Positions 12,338 through 26,160 of a DNA stretch of 64,000 nucleotides are shown here, in pieces. Numbering within the stretch: the stretch's first letter is position 1; the number at the start of each line of letters is the position of its first letter. The DNA is from Tamarix chinensis. Taxonomy: Eukaryota > Streptophyta > Magnoliopsida > Caryophyllales > Tamaricaceae. The stretch covers positions 9,111,289 to 9,175,288 of the forward strand of contig CM060171.1 in assembly GCA_030549775.1 (NCBI GenBank), given 5' to 3'. A model generated the notes under the pieces. It saw nothing but the letters and a program-made list of their open reading frames with translations, did not search any database and was not told the origin of the DNA. The position numbers and the translations under genes were made by a program.

Positions 12338-14039
12338 CTACCTTTTTTTTGGTGTTGTGCATTTTCACTATTAGGAGATCCTGATTCTTGTTTGTATGTC
12401 TTGGAAGATCCTCTAGATGACTATGCTCCTTATGATGCACTATGTGGGGATAAGTGACCCTTTTATCTATACTGGGTGTTTGGGTGAAGAGTAATATTAT
12501 CCGGTTGATGTATTTACCCGAATACCTTTTTGGATTCTTGATCCATGGTATCCCTTACTTTTTATTTTGTTTATTGTAATTCGTAGTTAATCTCTAAACT
12601 CATATTGTCTTATAAATGTTTCTTCTACTTTTACTTTCCTTGTTTTACTATGAATGATTTTATCCTTGTGATTGATATAAGGATGGTTGGGCAAACCAGA
12701 CTTATGTCAATTACTGCAGTAACCCCCAATATTTTACTTATATGCTTCCCCTATAAAATGAAAATTTTCTATAGTAAAAATCGGGGTGTTACATCTATCT
12801 CCTTCACCCTCTGTTTTTCTGTTGAAATATTACACCCCATGACACAACTCTCCCTCCTTCTTTCCCCCTCCTAGCCATCACCAAAATCACCCAAGATCAC
12901 ACCCACTAGCGAGACAAATCGAGGCATCAACCCCACCACCAACAACATTTTCCATTATCTCACCCCTAACACTGACCACCTTTACCATTGACTCACCCTA
13001 ATTATATCATTAATTATAATTATGTTTTGTTAATTATTCTTAGGTGATACTTCAGAGGTCTCGAAGGAGGCAGGATAGGTTAAGAATTCTTAGAGACCAA
13101 AGCATTTTTTCGTAAGGATACTAGTTGTTGTTTTAGGGTTTTATGTTAAATTCTTGCATGGTTATATGTATTACCATGATACTATTATTATATGGTTAAA
13201 TGTATGCTATTAATGATATGATATGATCATATGGATTATATGATAGGAAGAGAGTATGAATAACACAAGATATGCTAATATAATGTTACTACACTAGGTT
13301 GTATCTTTGTGGATGAGTAAAACTTGTGGAGGAATAGTATAAGACTAATAGATTATGATAAGTGAGAAATATTTATATTTAATATGTATGATGATAAATG
13401 GAGGATTGGGAAATAATGATATTGAAGATATAAGATTTTCGTAAAATAGGAATTTTGATATTTTATTGTGTTAGGAGGATTAAAATATGCTTATAATACC
13501 ATGTGGAGTTATTGGAGTGATTATGAAAGTCTTAAGTTTCCCAAAATAAGAAAAATGCCTAAATTAGGAATAGTAATATTAAATGGTAATCTTAGTATCA
13601 CATGTGTAAGATGTTAGAGTCAAACCACGAAGTTCAGATATGTTGTTAATATTAGCATTTTAGGGATTTCTATTAAATTTGGTAACTTTATTAGACTTAT
13701 AGGAAAAGTTATGGCTTACTTGTGAAATTAGGATTTTGGGAGCTTTGTGAATAATAACTTTTGAGATAGGGCTATTATTGTATGTGTAAGACGTGGGAGT
13801 TAGACCTTGAATTTTGGGTATATTATTAATAATAATAATATTTGAGGAAGATATACTAAATTTGGTGGGTAAATGATCAATATGGAAGAAGTTATGCCTA
13901 AATTGTGAAATTAGGATTTAAGGGAAATAAGGATCTTAACTTTAGATTACAGCATGATGTGCTTATGACCAGCGCGATGTGCTTACCTACTTTAATGTGT
14001 TATGTACATGTGAATCAATCATGAATAATACATTAATAA

Positions 14040-14500
14040 TTTAAAGTGAAAGATCACGTGAGTTGGGCCAATGTGATGTTTTCAAATCCGTTCCATCAGA
14101 TGATAACACTTTGCCCTAAGAAGTTGATGTTTTTAGATCCGTTCCACTGAATGATAATAGTATATTAGGAGTGTTATCTCTAAGAAGGTGCTTTAGTCCG
14201 TTCCACCAGATTAAGAATAGCGGGACCCATACTCATCGTGAATAATAATATAAATTGAGTAACCTAATGGATAAGACACTAATGATTTAAAGTGGAAGAC
14301 TACGTGAGTCAGGACCGAGGTGATGTTTTCATATCTATTTCACCAGATGATAATAGTGGTTCGGGAACATTTTGCTCTGAGGAGGTGATGTTTTCATATT
14401 CGTTCCACCGGATGATAATAGTGGCTCAAGTATGTTGTCTTTAAGAAAGTGATTTAGTCTGTTCCACTAGATTAATAATAGTGGAGTCCCTTAAGTTAAC
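14040..14500 (+). repeat. Paired-palindrome array, outer LTR copy
   Basis: Units with 'gttccaccggatgataatag' variants recur, with TTTAAAGTGGAAGACTAC-type block starts near 14041 and 14291. A TCAGTATG-TAG hairpin relic lies at 14654-14672. Confidence 0.6.
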
Positions 14501-15133
14501 ATAAATAAAAGAATGAAAATGGTTATATCTAATAAAGATGCCTAGATTAGTATTTACCTTATGTGACTTTTAGTAAATTGTATGTGTACTTATCATCTGT
14601 TATGAATGTATGCATTTATTTGTATCCCTGACTCGATAATATGATTACCTTTCTCAGTATGTAGCATATTTACCATCCTTTCATGGATGTTGCTCATTCA
14701 CACGAGCAAATGGTCTGGATGCTTTTTTGTAGGTCTTTAAGGACCAGCTGGATGACTTTGTTGCTTTTTATGCATTGTTTGGGGACGAGTGACCTTTAAT
14801 CTATACTGGGTATGTGGGCGAAGAGTCATGTTACCCGGATGTTATTTTTACCCAGACACCTTTTGGAATCTTTGATCCATGGCATCCCTTAGTTTGTATT
14901 ATATTATTGTAACTCATAGTTAATCTCCAAACTCGTATTTGTATTTATAAAATCTTCTCTTATTTCTAATTACCTTGCTTTACTATGAATGATTTTAGCC
15001 TTGTGATTGATGTAAGGATATTTTGGGAAACCAAAATTATATCAATTATGGCAGTAACTTCCAATATTTTGATTATATGCTTCCATTGTAAATTGAAAAT
15101 TTTCAATAGTAAAATTTAGGGTGTTACAATAAG

Positions 15134-16544
15134 TGATTGGAAGATTATACACAAAGTCATAATCACTTCTTCGTGGTTAGAATAAGTAATTGAAAAATTA
15201 CAAAAAATTAAATTACATAAACTAAATTGCAAGAATTAAAATTGCATGCATAAAAAAAAATTAGTGCTAGGGTCTATACACCACCAAATAGTTTGATTTT
15301 TTGGATCAAAATGAACTTGAGGTATTTAATATCATTTGATCTTCTTGATTGGTATTACATTAGTATTGAAAGACTTTTAACTATTTGATTTTATTAATAA
15401 AATTGCACATATGGTATTCATCACCTTTTAATAATTTGATCTTTGATATCAAATTATGCTTATGGTCTTCAGAATCATTCAATCATTGGATGAAGCCTTT
15501 GGCTTCCGCCACAATTATGTCAATATGCTTTCATACCTTAGGTACATACTTGTAAAGAATATAGTTGGTTGGGAACTTGATGTATGTATCAACAACTGTG
15601 TCATCACCCATCTATACTTTGGGTATATGGGGAAAATTTAGCCACTTTTGGTGATCCTTCATTTACTCATGGTAATGGAGGTTTGTACTATACTCTACAA
15701 TCCACTTCATGTGATGAGATACGTATGTAGTGATAGATGATGAGACCTTTGATCAATCATTTTTATGTACATGGTAATGGGTGATGGTATTGCCAATCTA
15801 TCTCTTTTAAATTAATGTAATTTTTTAAACGTTGCCACTTTAGATGGATTTCCATTATTTTCAAGTGATAGAGATCTACATATGGTGGTGGGTGATGTAG
15901 CCGTCAATCCATTACTTTTGGCCTTTTTAATTGATCATATTATATCTAATTTGTGGTTATTGAGCGAGAGACTTTTATCCTCTACCATCATTTATCCATA
16001 CCCTCCATCTCATAATTATAAGGAAGGTCATCATAAATGTAATCAAATTAAAATACATATTGCCAATAAATCAAATTAAAACTAATAAAAATGTCAATAA
16101 CCATAATATTAAAGTACAGATGGAGATAAAGTTAAGATTCTCTTCTTCTGTGCTAATTCTAGAACCATAATACTATATCCTCCTTAAAATGTTTAAATAA
16201 TTCATATTAAGAGGGGGATCAATGTTCTTGAAATTTGATTAACTATAAGATATGTCACATATGTGATTTTTCATATGCCTGTAAAAATCAAAATCTCCCA
16301 TGAGAAACAAAAAAGATAGGTTAGTCCTTTGTGACACTGACACATTATAATCATATCCCTATAGAATAATAACTAACGAATATAAGGTGATCCCTTTTAT
16401 TAAGCACACATGGGATAATCCAAAAGTAACTTGACATCTCTATACTGATCAAACTCTACATCGACTCCATGGTCATTGGATTCTACACACCCTAATGCCC
16501 TAAATAAGATCAACACAAAAACATATTTTTTTTTCATCTAGAGT
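15134..16544 (-). other. Internal remnant of the copia-like element (5' part)
   Basis: AT-rich sequence between the LTR insertion and the primer site of the copia-like element. No gag motif could be read. Short ORFs at 15456 and 15882 match nothing I recognise. Confidence 0.35.
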
Positions 16545-16562
16545 ATAATTGTGGTGATAATG
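16545..16562 (-). other. Primer-binding-like site of the copia-like element
   Basis: Immediately after the 5' LTR end (minus strand ...TTATAACA) comes CATTATCACCACAATTAT. It resembles the plant copia junction ACACGTTATCAGCACGA, with several substitutions. Confidence 0.45.
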
Positions 16563-16894
16563 TGTTATAATATTGAAAAACTCGAATATAGATAATAAGA
16601 CAAAATAGATGGGAAGAAAGGAAATGGTATCTTATTCATTCATACGTATGAGTTCTCTTTTATATATAATTCACCATATCCCATATATATAATATCTATA
16701 CCTATGGCATTCATTATGAGAAGGAGTTAGATAATATGGAAGGCGGTAGAGAATATATAGAGTTGAGAAGTTACAGTCATAATGTTTTTTTTTTTACAAT
16801 TGATGGGAATAATATGAGTATTAAACATGAGGTTTACTACAATACACATTCATAAATTTTGCATCTACAACATGTAAATATGATATTTACAACA
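16563..16894 (-). mobile_element. 5' LTR of the copia-like element
   Basis: Homologous along its whole length to 6069-6402 and almost the same size. A T-run has expanded near 16785 and another follows the outer edge. The inner edge carries the primer-site-like sequence. Confidence 0.65.
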
Positions 16895-17776
16895 TTTTTT
16901 TTACAATATTCATCCCTTATTAGTGAAATCAAAGGTGTTGTATCCCTCGCTCTTTGTTACATGACTTTTTTCCCCAATGACCCTAGATGTTTTTTTAAAT
17001 GGGAATCCTAGACTGAATGCCATTAGCTTTGTTTTCTAATAGCTAGTTCTAAAGTTGTCATTTTATCCCAAAATGTAAATTTTATCTGTAGTTTTTTTGT
17101 GAATGATAAACATTAAACATTATTTTTTTTAAGAAAAGAAGAGAAACAACAATAGCTATTTTTAATTAATCAACATAATAGATTTTTTACATTGGTTATT
17201 TGCCTTTGTTTTTATATAATATAAAAGGATGTTATATTTTGACTAGTTATTTTTTAACTTTTAAATAGCAAATATTCACCATTATAAAGCAATTTTACCC
17301 TTGAAAACTTTGGAGATACAATGTTGCTCTTTTTTTAATACCTTTTTTTATGTTTACTACAACAGTTTCGTTTGTACATACAACGTAGTATTATATGAAA
17401 TATTAAATTTATATTTCATTTGCACATTTTTTGTCACCGCCTTTACTTTTGCCGTTGTCATACCATTTATAGGGAGACCCCTTCTTTGCTTATGATGATA
17501 TTTACTTATCGTTGATCACTTTTCTATCATCGTTTCTTCTAAGTTATTCCATTGCCTTGCCTTTTCATCTTCATTAAATTTATGGGCTTATCTATATGTG
17601 ATTATTTTTTTTGTGTCAGATGCTCCCTTCACGCTTCTCTTTAAGATAGAAATTATCATTGCCTAAACTTATTGTTGCATGAGTTGTGATAACCCAAGTC
17701 TCCATTAGTTTGTTGTGAGTAATTAAATCTCTCCTGATTCGTTTCTCTTTTTTATTTTGTAGAATTTGATTTTTTT
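16895..17776. other. AT-rich intergenic sequence, no gene seen
   Basis: No coding similarity. One TTTTATCCCAAAATG motif lies near 17065 in a context weakly like 1035. It ends at the T-run where the LTR at 17777 inserted. Confidence 0.45.
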
Positions 17777-20700
17777 TGTAATACTTTCATTTTTTACTAC
17801 TAATTTTTTTTTAAAAAAAATTGCAGAAGCAAAATATGAAATTGATCATATGAAAATATGGGGTGTTAGAACTATATTTTATATAATATAGAAATTCCAT
17901 TTTTTTGTCACATGATAGGCACAAGGATGTGTTTAAAATCATGACACATAAGATAAAACCAGAGCACAAAAGATAAATGATATAACTGACAGGAGAGTTA
18001 GATTTACAAACCAATGTCATATCAATCCTGAAAACAAGTATAAGAAATACACAAGGATACATATAAGGAGAAGATAACTACTATAAGGTATTGGTCTCTA
18101 AGGACCCTTAAAAGAGAAATGCAACACAAGAATGTCTACTCTTGGGTGCCTAATCTCCAACATGCATATGAGCATCTACAAGCCATCCTCACCAACATGT
18201 ATAAGGTCCTTTGCTGGTGGGATTAAGAAGATGACCAATTAAATGGGCACATTAGTACTTGTGTACCATGAAATCCTAGTTATCTCATCATAGATATTCA
18301 TGATACATGTAAGATCACCATAAGCATACATGGATCATGCTCAACTTACATATAACATGCTTGTATGTCGTTCATAATATGTCATGCATATACATGCATA
18401 TGAAGATAACATTCTCAATAATAGACATGGAATCATGGATAATTATACATATCATAAAGCTTAGGAAATCATGGGTGATGGTGTTTACACACATAGGCTA
18501 ATTGTTAATGTAGTAAACCACCTAAGGTATCTCTAAGGTTTATTCTATTTATTTAATTGCTAATTTATGATCACATGATTATACAATCATTTAATATTTT
18601 TTAGTAGTGTGTTAGATCATCCCCCATGATATCTCAATACCCATGGAAGACAAACTAGATAATTAAATGGACAAAAGTTTGGTTGAAGCTAAGTAGCCGC
18701 CAATGGACATAACATCTGACCGAAGCTAAATAAACCTACCTAGGTAACTAGACCTTTTAATATTGAAATCCTACAGTACATCATTATTGTCTAAAGTAGG
18801 AAAGACACTTGGGATATTTAGTATCTCACCCAAAGGCATGTGATAGCAAGAAACACCCTAAGGTAAACTAATTCCCAATAGCTAATCAAGGATCGAATAA
18901 TATAGATTTATATAGTACTCCATAACCTTCCTCTTTATGTGATTAGTTTTTTATTATATACATATTGAGAACACATGCCAATATAAGGCCCATATATCAT
19001 ACCAATCCAACATGGCAACACAAAAATCTTACATAGTCCATCCTTCCCCATCAAGTGTAATTAAGGGTGATAACACTACAATATAGCAAAAATGTGCCAT
19101 AAGAGATAATTAAAATATCTAATAGTAATTATAAGTGTCAAGGACCATAATTTATTTCCAATTATTCTTCCTTTTATTCATTAATCAAAGTCTATGTCAA
19201 AAATTAAGGCTAAGGTTAAAGTCATGGTCTAATTACTAAGAGTAACCTTCACAATATCACAAAACATTCCTAGAATATGAGTTGATTGGTCAATAAAACT
19301 AATGGGCTGGTTCGAATCCACAACCAAAAACATTCAAGCCAAAATAGAGAAATTAACTGTCTGGTTTTGGATAAACTTGTCAAATAGTACAATTAGTTTC
19401 TTAGTTATATCAAAATTAGTTGGTTGGTATCCTAACAAGACCACACTATAAAGACCATAACCCAATTGACCAATTGATTGGTAGGGTCATACCGACCAAT
19501 CAACTGGTAACCCGGTTATTTAGTTCTAACCTCAACCAATTGATTAGTTTAACGAGGGAACAAATTCAACATTTTGTTTGAAAATAAAAACAATTTCCAT
19601 TTCAATTCAAACATCAAACATGGTGTATATAAAGTTTTTAACACATATTGATCATGGGTTATCAACATAATGCTTGAATCATGCTCAAATTCCCACTAAA
19701 CCGTTCTATTCAAACATTTCATCTCATGGCATGCCAAGAATTAGAGATCACATAAACATGATTCCATACTTAGCAAAAATACTCCATGTTTCATACTAAA
19801 CATACTCATATGTTGAAAACTATCTTATTTTGAGATATATATAGATGTGTACAAATTGGTAGGAAGGATCATGTGGCATGACTAAGATAAGATCTTATTT
19901 TTCATGCATCTATTTTTGCTCACACACATTTTAAAAAATCATGCTCATATCTTTTAAATCACCAACATACATTCTTACACACAACACTAACAAATTTAGG
20001 AGCTAATCACACATCTTGCATGCTCATTTACTCCACTCTAATGTAAGAATGACTTCCTAAACTTAAATTAATTAGTTTAAGATTTCAATAACCTTGAATA
20101 CTTTAAATATATAATATTTAAATTTAGTAAAAACCCCTTTAAGATTTCATAAAAAATAAGACAAGACAAAGAGTTAGAAGAAATCATAAATATCACAACA
20201 TTTTACAAAGACAAGAAAAACCAAAAGAATATACAACCTTCAAGCTTTCCTAAATATAATCCTTTATTGTTTAATGGAAAAACATGAAAGAGATAGATAA
20301 AGGATTGGAAGAGGAAAATAAGATTAGAATGAATAGTTATAGAGGAGAAAGTGGGTGGAAGCGAGAATAGATAGAATAATAGGGAACTCATTGTTCTGAA
20401 ATTTGAAGAAAAAAATGGGAGATTATAACTTAGAATTAAGGTAATGTTTTGATGTAAATGGAGGATAGGGAGTTTTATAATTTGAAACCCCAAACCCTAT
20501 CCCAACTTCAAACTAATATGGGTGAGTTTTAGATCAACATGGATGACTTTTGTCCTCAAATATTTAATGGTGGCAATTGGGGTTTTGTAGGGCGTTACAC
20601 ATAAGAATTTTGGAAAAATAAGAAGTGAAATAGATAAAAAGAAAAGGGAAACATAAAATTTAGTAGCCAGAGATCTTCTAGGGATGAAATCTTATGTTCT

Positions 20701-21779
20701 AGAATGCATGAAAGAGAGAGAAAAAGAGGGGGAAAATATGAAGAGGATGAAGTCATCAAAGCCCTTTTTCAAATTTCACTTCATAAGTCCATTTGAAGTA
20801 GAAAAATATTCAAATCAATAGTTTAAAAAACCTCTTAAAAATGATGTAGGAAATTCTAGAACTTTATTAAAAAGGATGAAGATCATTGTCAAAAGATTCA
20901 TATGAAAATTGAGCATGAAAAATTTTTGGTCAAACAAACTAGTTGACTAGTTTGGTTTGGCAAAACAGTCAGATGTTATTACTAGTTGATTGGTATGCCA
21001 TAACCAGTTTGTTGGTTTTTCTCGACCCCAAACCCAAAGAACAAGTAAACATGTTGAATGGTATAACTCTAATCTAGTAGATTGGTTTTCTTAGATACCA
21101 AATCTTCTTAAAAATAAAATCTCTACCAAATTATGTAACACCCCCAAAATTTACTACCAAAAATTTCGTTTTAAGCAGAAGAGCATTTGAACATAAGAGA
21201 GATGTTACCGTTGTAATCGGTATAAGTCTAGCCATAGATCATCCTTATAACTACTACAAGGAAAGGTAAAACAGAACGCAAACCATGATAAGTTTAGCAT
21301 GATTACAATCCATATCATAAATAAGAGTTAAGTGTTTGTTTTAAAGAAACACCAACATATATAAATTAACGTTCAAATGAAAAATTAATAAGACAAAACC
21401 GGTTAAAACATCAACTAGATGTCACACTCTAAGGTCCCCAGCCCCAGTTATAATTGCATCACTTCACCCCAATCATAGCATTGTATGCAGTAAAGTCATC
21501 AAGTGAGTCCTCATTCACTTGTATTGGCTTACAAGGGGACTCTGCTCGTGGGAATGAGTAGCACCCTTAGTTGGGGTGATCCGTACACTACATACCGAGT
21601 AAGGTAACATAATAAGGTCACAAAAATCAATAACACCATAATAAGAGATGGCACATGCATAAGTATATTATACCAACTGATTTAATATTATTCGAACATA
21701 TGACATTAATACAATGATAATCAACTCATGATTTTATTCATGTTGGGTTTAGGGAACCCACTATTCTAAATAGGTAGAA

Positions 21780-22140
21780 CAGTAAACAAGTACAATTTCT
21801 AGGGCAGGACGCTCTTAACCACTATTCTCACCAGTGGATCATTAATCAAAGTATAACCCCATGGCAGAACACTCCTAGCCACTATTCTCATCGGTGGATT
21901 GGTAATCAAGGTACAATCGATCCTAACCCATGTGGTATTCCACTATAAGTAATTATTGTCTTAAAATAGGTTATTATCATCCAATGGTTTGGTTTACTTG
22001 AGTTCAAGACCCCACTATTTTCATTGGTGGATTGGTAATGGGGTACAACTTCTAGGATAAGACGCTCCTGATCACTATTCTCACCGGTAGATCGGTAGGT
22101 ACAAATGGGCCTGATCTAAATGAGCTTCCACTTTAAGTGA
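21780..22140 (-). repeat. Paired-palindrome array, minus copy
   Basis: Repeats of 'ccactattctcaccggtgga' variants are separated by 'agggcaggacgctc' variants. It ends with the CCACTTTAAGTGATT block boundary near 22130, in reverse orientation to the array at 28140. Confidence 0.65.
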
Positions 22141-25088
22141 TTAGTGTTTTATTCATATTTTATTTACTTTAGGTTCATCACAAAAAACATGTACACCTAC
22201 TCATATAAGGCACCTTCCCTACTACTACCCCGAAACAACCGTATTCTCCTTTGAAACCCTAATTTCATAACCCTGGCATATCCTCACCTCCAGTTTCCCT
22301 TTTGAGTCCCCAATCTATCCAATAAATCCTCAAATTTAATTAGAAGCCCATGGTCTAGCGTCATGGCATGTAACCCCCATTTTCCACATATGATAATAAC
22401 TGGCCTCTTAGGGTTATCCCTTAAAACCCTAATTTCTCCTGGTTGGCATAGCCCCTCCTCTATTACTTATCTAGCTCTCAATTTCCATACCTATGCATAT
22501 AATTCTATATTTAACCATAAAGTTGAATATTGTATCCTAACTCCTCCATTTTGCACATGTGATAATACCCTTCTTATTTGAGCCCCCCTCCGAAACCCTA
22601 ACTCCTCATTTTTGTTGTAACTACTTTCCTTTCTCTTGCATGAATACTAAATTTGGTAGACATTCCCAAAATGTTATGGTTAATATCATACTCCAAGATT
22701 GCAATCTAACTCACCCATTTTTTACATGCAATAATAGCCTACCCCTAGCGTTTCATGCCTTGGCCTCCCAAAACCCTAATTTCATCTTTTGGTCATATCA
22801 CCTCCCCTAGTGCTCAAAGGACTTTCCAAATCTGCATGACTACCCAAGAATGCCATCATTAACCACATATCCACTTTCTAGTACCAAACCCCCACTCTAC
22901 TCACTTATTTCCATCACTCCCCTTAGGTTTTACTCATCCCATTCATGATTTTTCACCCCCATATTATATTTACCATAAAGTTCCTTATTTTTGCCACAAT
23001 TATTTTGTATAGTATATCCAAACTATTTTTTTTGTCAATTTACACCCTAAAGTACCCTATATGTCACTTTTCACAGTATTGGCCAAAACACCCCTAGGTC
23101 TCAAAACCCTACTTAAGTCACAAAGCATCCCACACAAGGACTCTTCAACTTTCCACACATGAAATATCATATAATATGGACATGGATATACACCAATACT
23201 TGAAATGAATACGATCATAACCACACAGCTTCTTACCTTAAGATATTGTCAAGCCAAACTATACATACAACACTAGAGTCGTTTATCATTTTATGCATGC
23301 CATCACATAACACACAATAAGGACCTATATTAAAAAAATAAAACCCTAGCTATGACTATATCCTTACTGAAGCAAATCTGGTCCCTAAGCATGCATGACC
23401 TGTGCCTCCTCTTCTACTATCACCGCAATATTATCTAGAATGGGAATGTACACAATTTAGATTTTCTCTTTCTTTTTTTAAAAGAACAAAAGGGAAATTA
23501 ACCTAATGAAAGCTTAAGAAGGAGAGAGGGAATGAAGGTGACCAAAATGGGGGAGAAAAATGGCACAAGTGGTGCATGGTGGTGATGGTTGATTTTACTA
23601 GAAAAGGGTGAAGGTTGGAAACTCAAGGTGAAGGGCGGCGACATTGGGACTGGTTGGAGTTGGCGGTGGTTAATGGTGGTTGAGTTGGTGGCCTGCGGTG
23701 GTGTAGGGTGACATACGATTGAGAGGGAGAAAGAAGAAGGGAGGAGAAAGAGGGGAACAAGTAGGGATGCTGGGGCAGTTGCATAGGCAAGGGCACTTGT
23801 GTAAGGTGGCTCTAGTGTGGTGGTGGCAAGGAGGGAGGAGAATGGCTGGTGGTTGTGGCAGAGAAACTGTAGCCTGCGACTGTTGCTGGCATGAGAGAAG
23901 AGAAAAAAAAAGGAAGAAGAAGGGAGAGGGTTGGCTCTATAGGCAAGGGTAGGGCATAAGCAAGGAAGAGAGGTGGCAGGGGGGATGGTTGGGCATTAAT
24001 AGTGGTAGAGCCGTGTTGGAGATGGCAAGGGTAGGGAAGGCAAGAAAAATGGGGGAGGTGAAGTAGGTGGGAGAGGAGAGGAAGGAGAGCTCAAGGGGGT
24101 ATTTAATGAAATGCCTCGAAAATCCTAATTTTAAGAATTATAGTTAAAGAAGGTTTTATTATGAAAATTAATTAAATAAATTATTTTTATTAAAATAAAA
24201 GGGAATTAATTAAAGTAAATCAAGAAGAAGTTTAATTAGGAATTTTTTTTTTGTATTTTAGCCAATTAAGGATTTTATTTTGGAAATTAATTAAATAAAT
24301 TATTTTATTTAAATAAGAAGGAATAAATAGGGCTAAATTAATAGGAATGTTATAAATTATTTAATTGGAGAAAATTAGAGTGATTTGCTAATTAAAATGG
24401 AATTTATGAAAAATCTTTCAAAAACCCTAAATTATCCTAAAAAGGGATTTAAATATTATTATTTTAAAATATCCCAAATATCCTAATTAATTTAATTAAC
24501 CCAACCCTCATATTTTTATTTTTCCCTTTTTCGTTCTTCCTTTTATTTCTTCCTTTTTCCTTTCTTTTTCTTCCTTTTTCCTTCTTCTCCTTTTATTTTT
24601 CTTCCTCCCCTCCCTTGACTTGGGATTGTCCCGCGACCCAAGATCCTTCCTTCTCTTTTCTTCTTCGGCGCAGCCCAACCCTGGACGCTGCGTTTTGATC
24701 AATTTTTTTAGCCGTCGCCGCTCGGTCGGCTCATCCTTCCTTTCCTTTTCTTCTTTTCCTCCTGGACCGCCGGTCCAGCCCTTCTCCTTCTTCTTCCTTT
24801 CCTTCCTTGCCGTTGACCTACAACTACGCCGCCCAACGCCCCCTGGTTTTTCGCCACCGACCACACTCCTTTGACCGGCCGTTACTCTTCTTTCTCTTCT
24901 CCTTAACTCGCAGTCTACCTTGACCCACCCCATCTCCCCCTTTTTTCGTGCACATTTCCCTTCTTTCCTACACCACAACCCTGCCATGACCTAGATTTTC
25001 GTAGGCCAAATGACGCCGCAGGCGAACCCTAACCCTACCTGCCCTACTCCCTCGCCAACCCACATAACTTACCCTCTCCTCTAAGCTC

Positions 25089-25096
25089 TATAAATA
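25089..25096 (+). promoter_or_regulatory. TATA box of the plus LTR
   Basis: TATAAATA in the context CTCTATAAATACCCC follows a GC-rich block, about 980 bp from the LTR start. The same octamer occurs in the same relative place in the minus LTRs at 38343 and 45445. Confidence 0.65.
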
Positions 25097-25699
25097 CCCC
25101 ATAATGAGCCCGGTATCGAGCTTTTGATTCCTACCCAGAACTTCCCGACCTTGCCACCGCTGCCACTTCAGACACCATTTCCGCTACCGTCGGCCAATCA
25201 CGCCACCCACTCCGCCCACCTAAGCCTTCCCTGCATCATCCTCTACCTAACTGAATCACCCATCTACCTCGATTTGCCCTACACAAGTCGCCTCGGGTGT
25301 GCAAAGTTTCCTCCCCGATCAGCCCTTTCTTCCACCTCCGCCGCCCTTTGTACATCCCTTAACCACCACTTCCGCCGCTGCCGCTGCCCCTTACACCTCC
25401 CAACCTGTTCTTCTTCCTCTTTCGGCCACTATCGCCGCTGTCGTGCGCCGCCACCAAGGGCTGCACCACCACCCTCATTCTGTTCCTCTCCTTCTAGGCA
25501 ACCATAATCACCCCTAATTACACTCTCCTTCTTCCTCTCTTATTCTCAGCATTCAACTTTTTTCCTTTCTTTCTCTTTTTTCGGCCACCGCCGGTGCTTC
25601 CTATCACCACCAACCTAAGGTGGAACCCTAAACCCTCTCAACCCCTCTTCCCTATTTATTTAAGCTTATTTTATTTTATTTCAATTTTTAACCTATTAT

Positions 25700-26160
25700 T
25701 CGATTATTATTATTATTATTACTATTATTTATTTAGAAGGCCGAAGCCCTACTTTATTTATACTATGCACATGCTACTACTTTTATTATTAATATTAATA
25801 TTATTATTACTAATGGTACTTTTACTATTTTGGGGTAGGGTCGAAAACCCTACTTTATGTTACTCTCGGTTTAGGTTATTATTATTATTATTTTGTAATT
25901 TTGATTATTATTTCATTACTATTATTATTATTATTACTATTTTTATTAATAATGTCCTAATGATATTATTAGTATTATTTTGGTGAGGGGTCGAAGCCCT
26001 TATCCCACCATTTATTTCGAATCATATCGTTATTATTATTAGTATTTTTAGTATGATTATTGTTACTATTATTATTATTCTTATTAACATTATCATTGTT
26101 ATTATTTTTAGTATCTTTGTTATTAGTATTTTTAGTATCATTATTATTATTATTAGGGTA
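25700..26160 (+). repeat. Interrupted (ATT)n-rich region of the LTR
   Basis: Repeated ATT triplets are broken by short unique pieces, including three copies of a phrase like 'gtcgaaaaccctactttat'. The equivalent (TAA)n regions are at 37180-37690 and 44490-44830 in the minus LTRs. Confidence 0.7.

Larger units (their letters stand above)
9115..12793 (+). mobile_element. Nested solo LTR (3.68 kb) of the main family
   Basis: It starts CGTAACACCCCAAATTT (TG mutated to CG) and ends GGGGTGTTACA at 12793. The flanks are tctac (9110-9114) and tctat (12794-12798), a 5-bp target duplication with one mismatch. It contains (CA)n, a very long (CTT)n, the paired-palindrome array at 11636-12170 and the conserved hairpin at 12319. 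No internal retroelement genes follow. Confidence 0.75.
8601..15128 (+). mobile_element. LTR of the main family, carrying a nested LTR
   Basis: It starts TGTAATACCCC at 8601 and ends AGGGTGTTACA at 15128, with a perfect 5-bp target duplication ATAAG on both sides (8596-8600 and 15129-15133). It is interrupted by another LTR at 9115-12793. Without that insert it is about 2.84 kb. No PBS or coding region follows the end, so it is a solo LTR, inserted into the copia-like element. Confidence 0.8.
6069..16894 (-). mobile_element. Degenerate Ty1/copia-like element split by nested LTRs
   Basis: Two alignable LTRs of 334 and 332 bp (6069-6402 and 16563-16894) lie in the same minus orientation. A polypurine tract flanks the low-coordinate one on its inner side and a primer-binding-like site flanks the high-coordinate one, the correct order for one minus-strand element. 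About 3.6 kb of internal sequence remains (6403-8600 and 15134-16562) after removing the LTR nest at 8601-15128 with its TSD. I found no intact gag or pol, so it may be a non-autonomous derivative or simply very decayed. The flanking bases (atttt, ttttt) are too simple to prove a target duplication. The alternative is two independent solo copies of one family. Confidence 0.55.
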
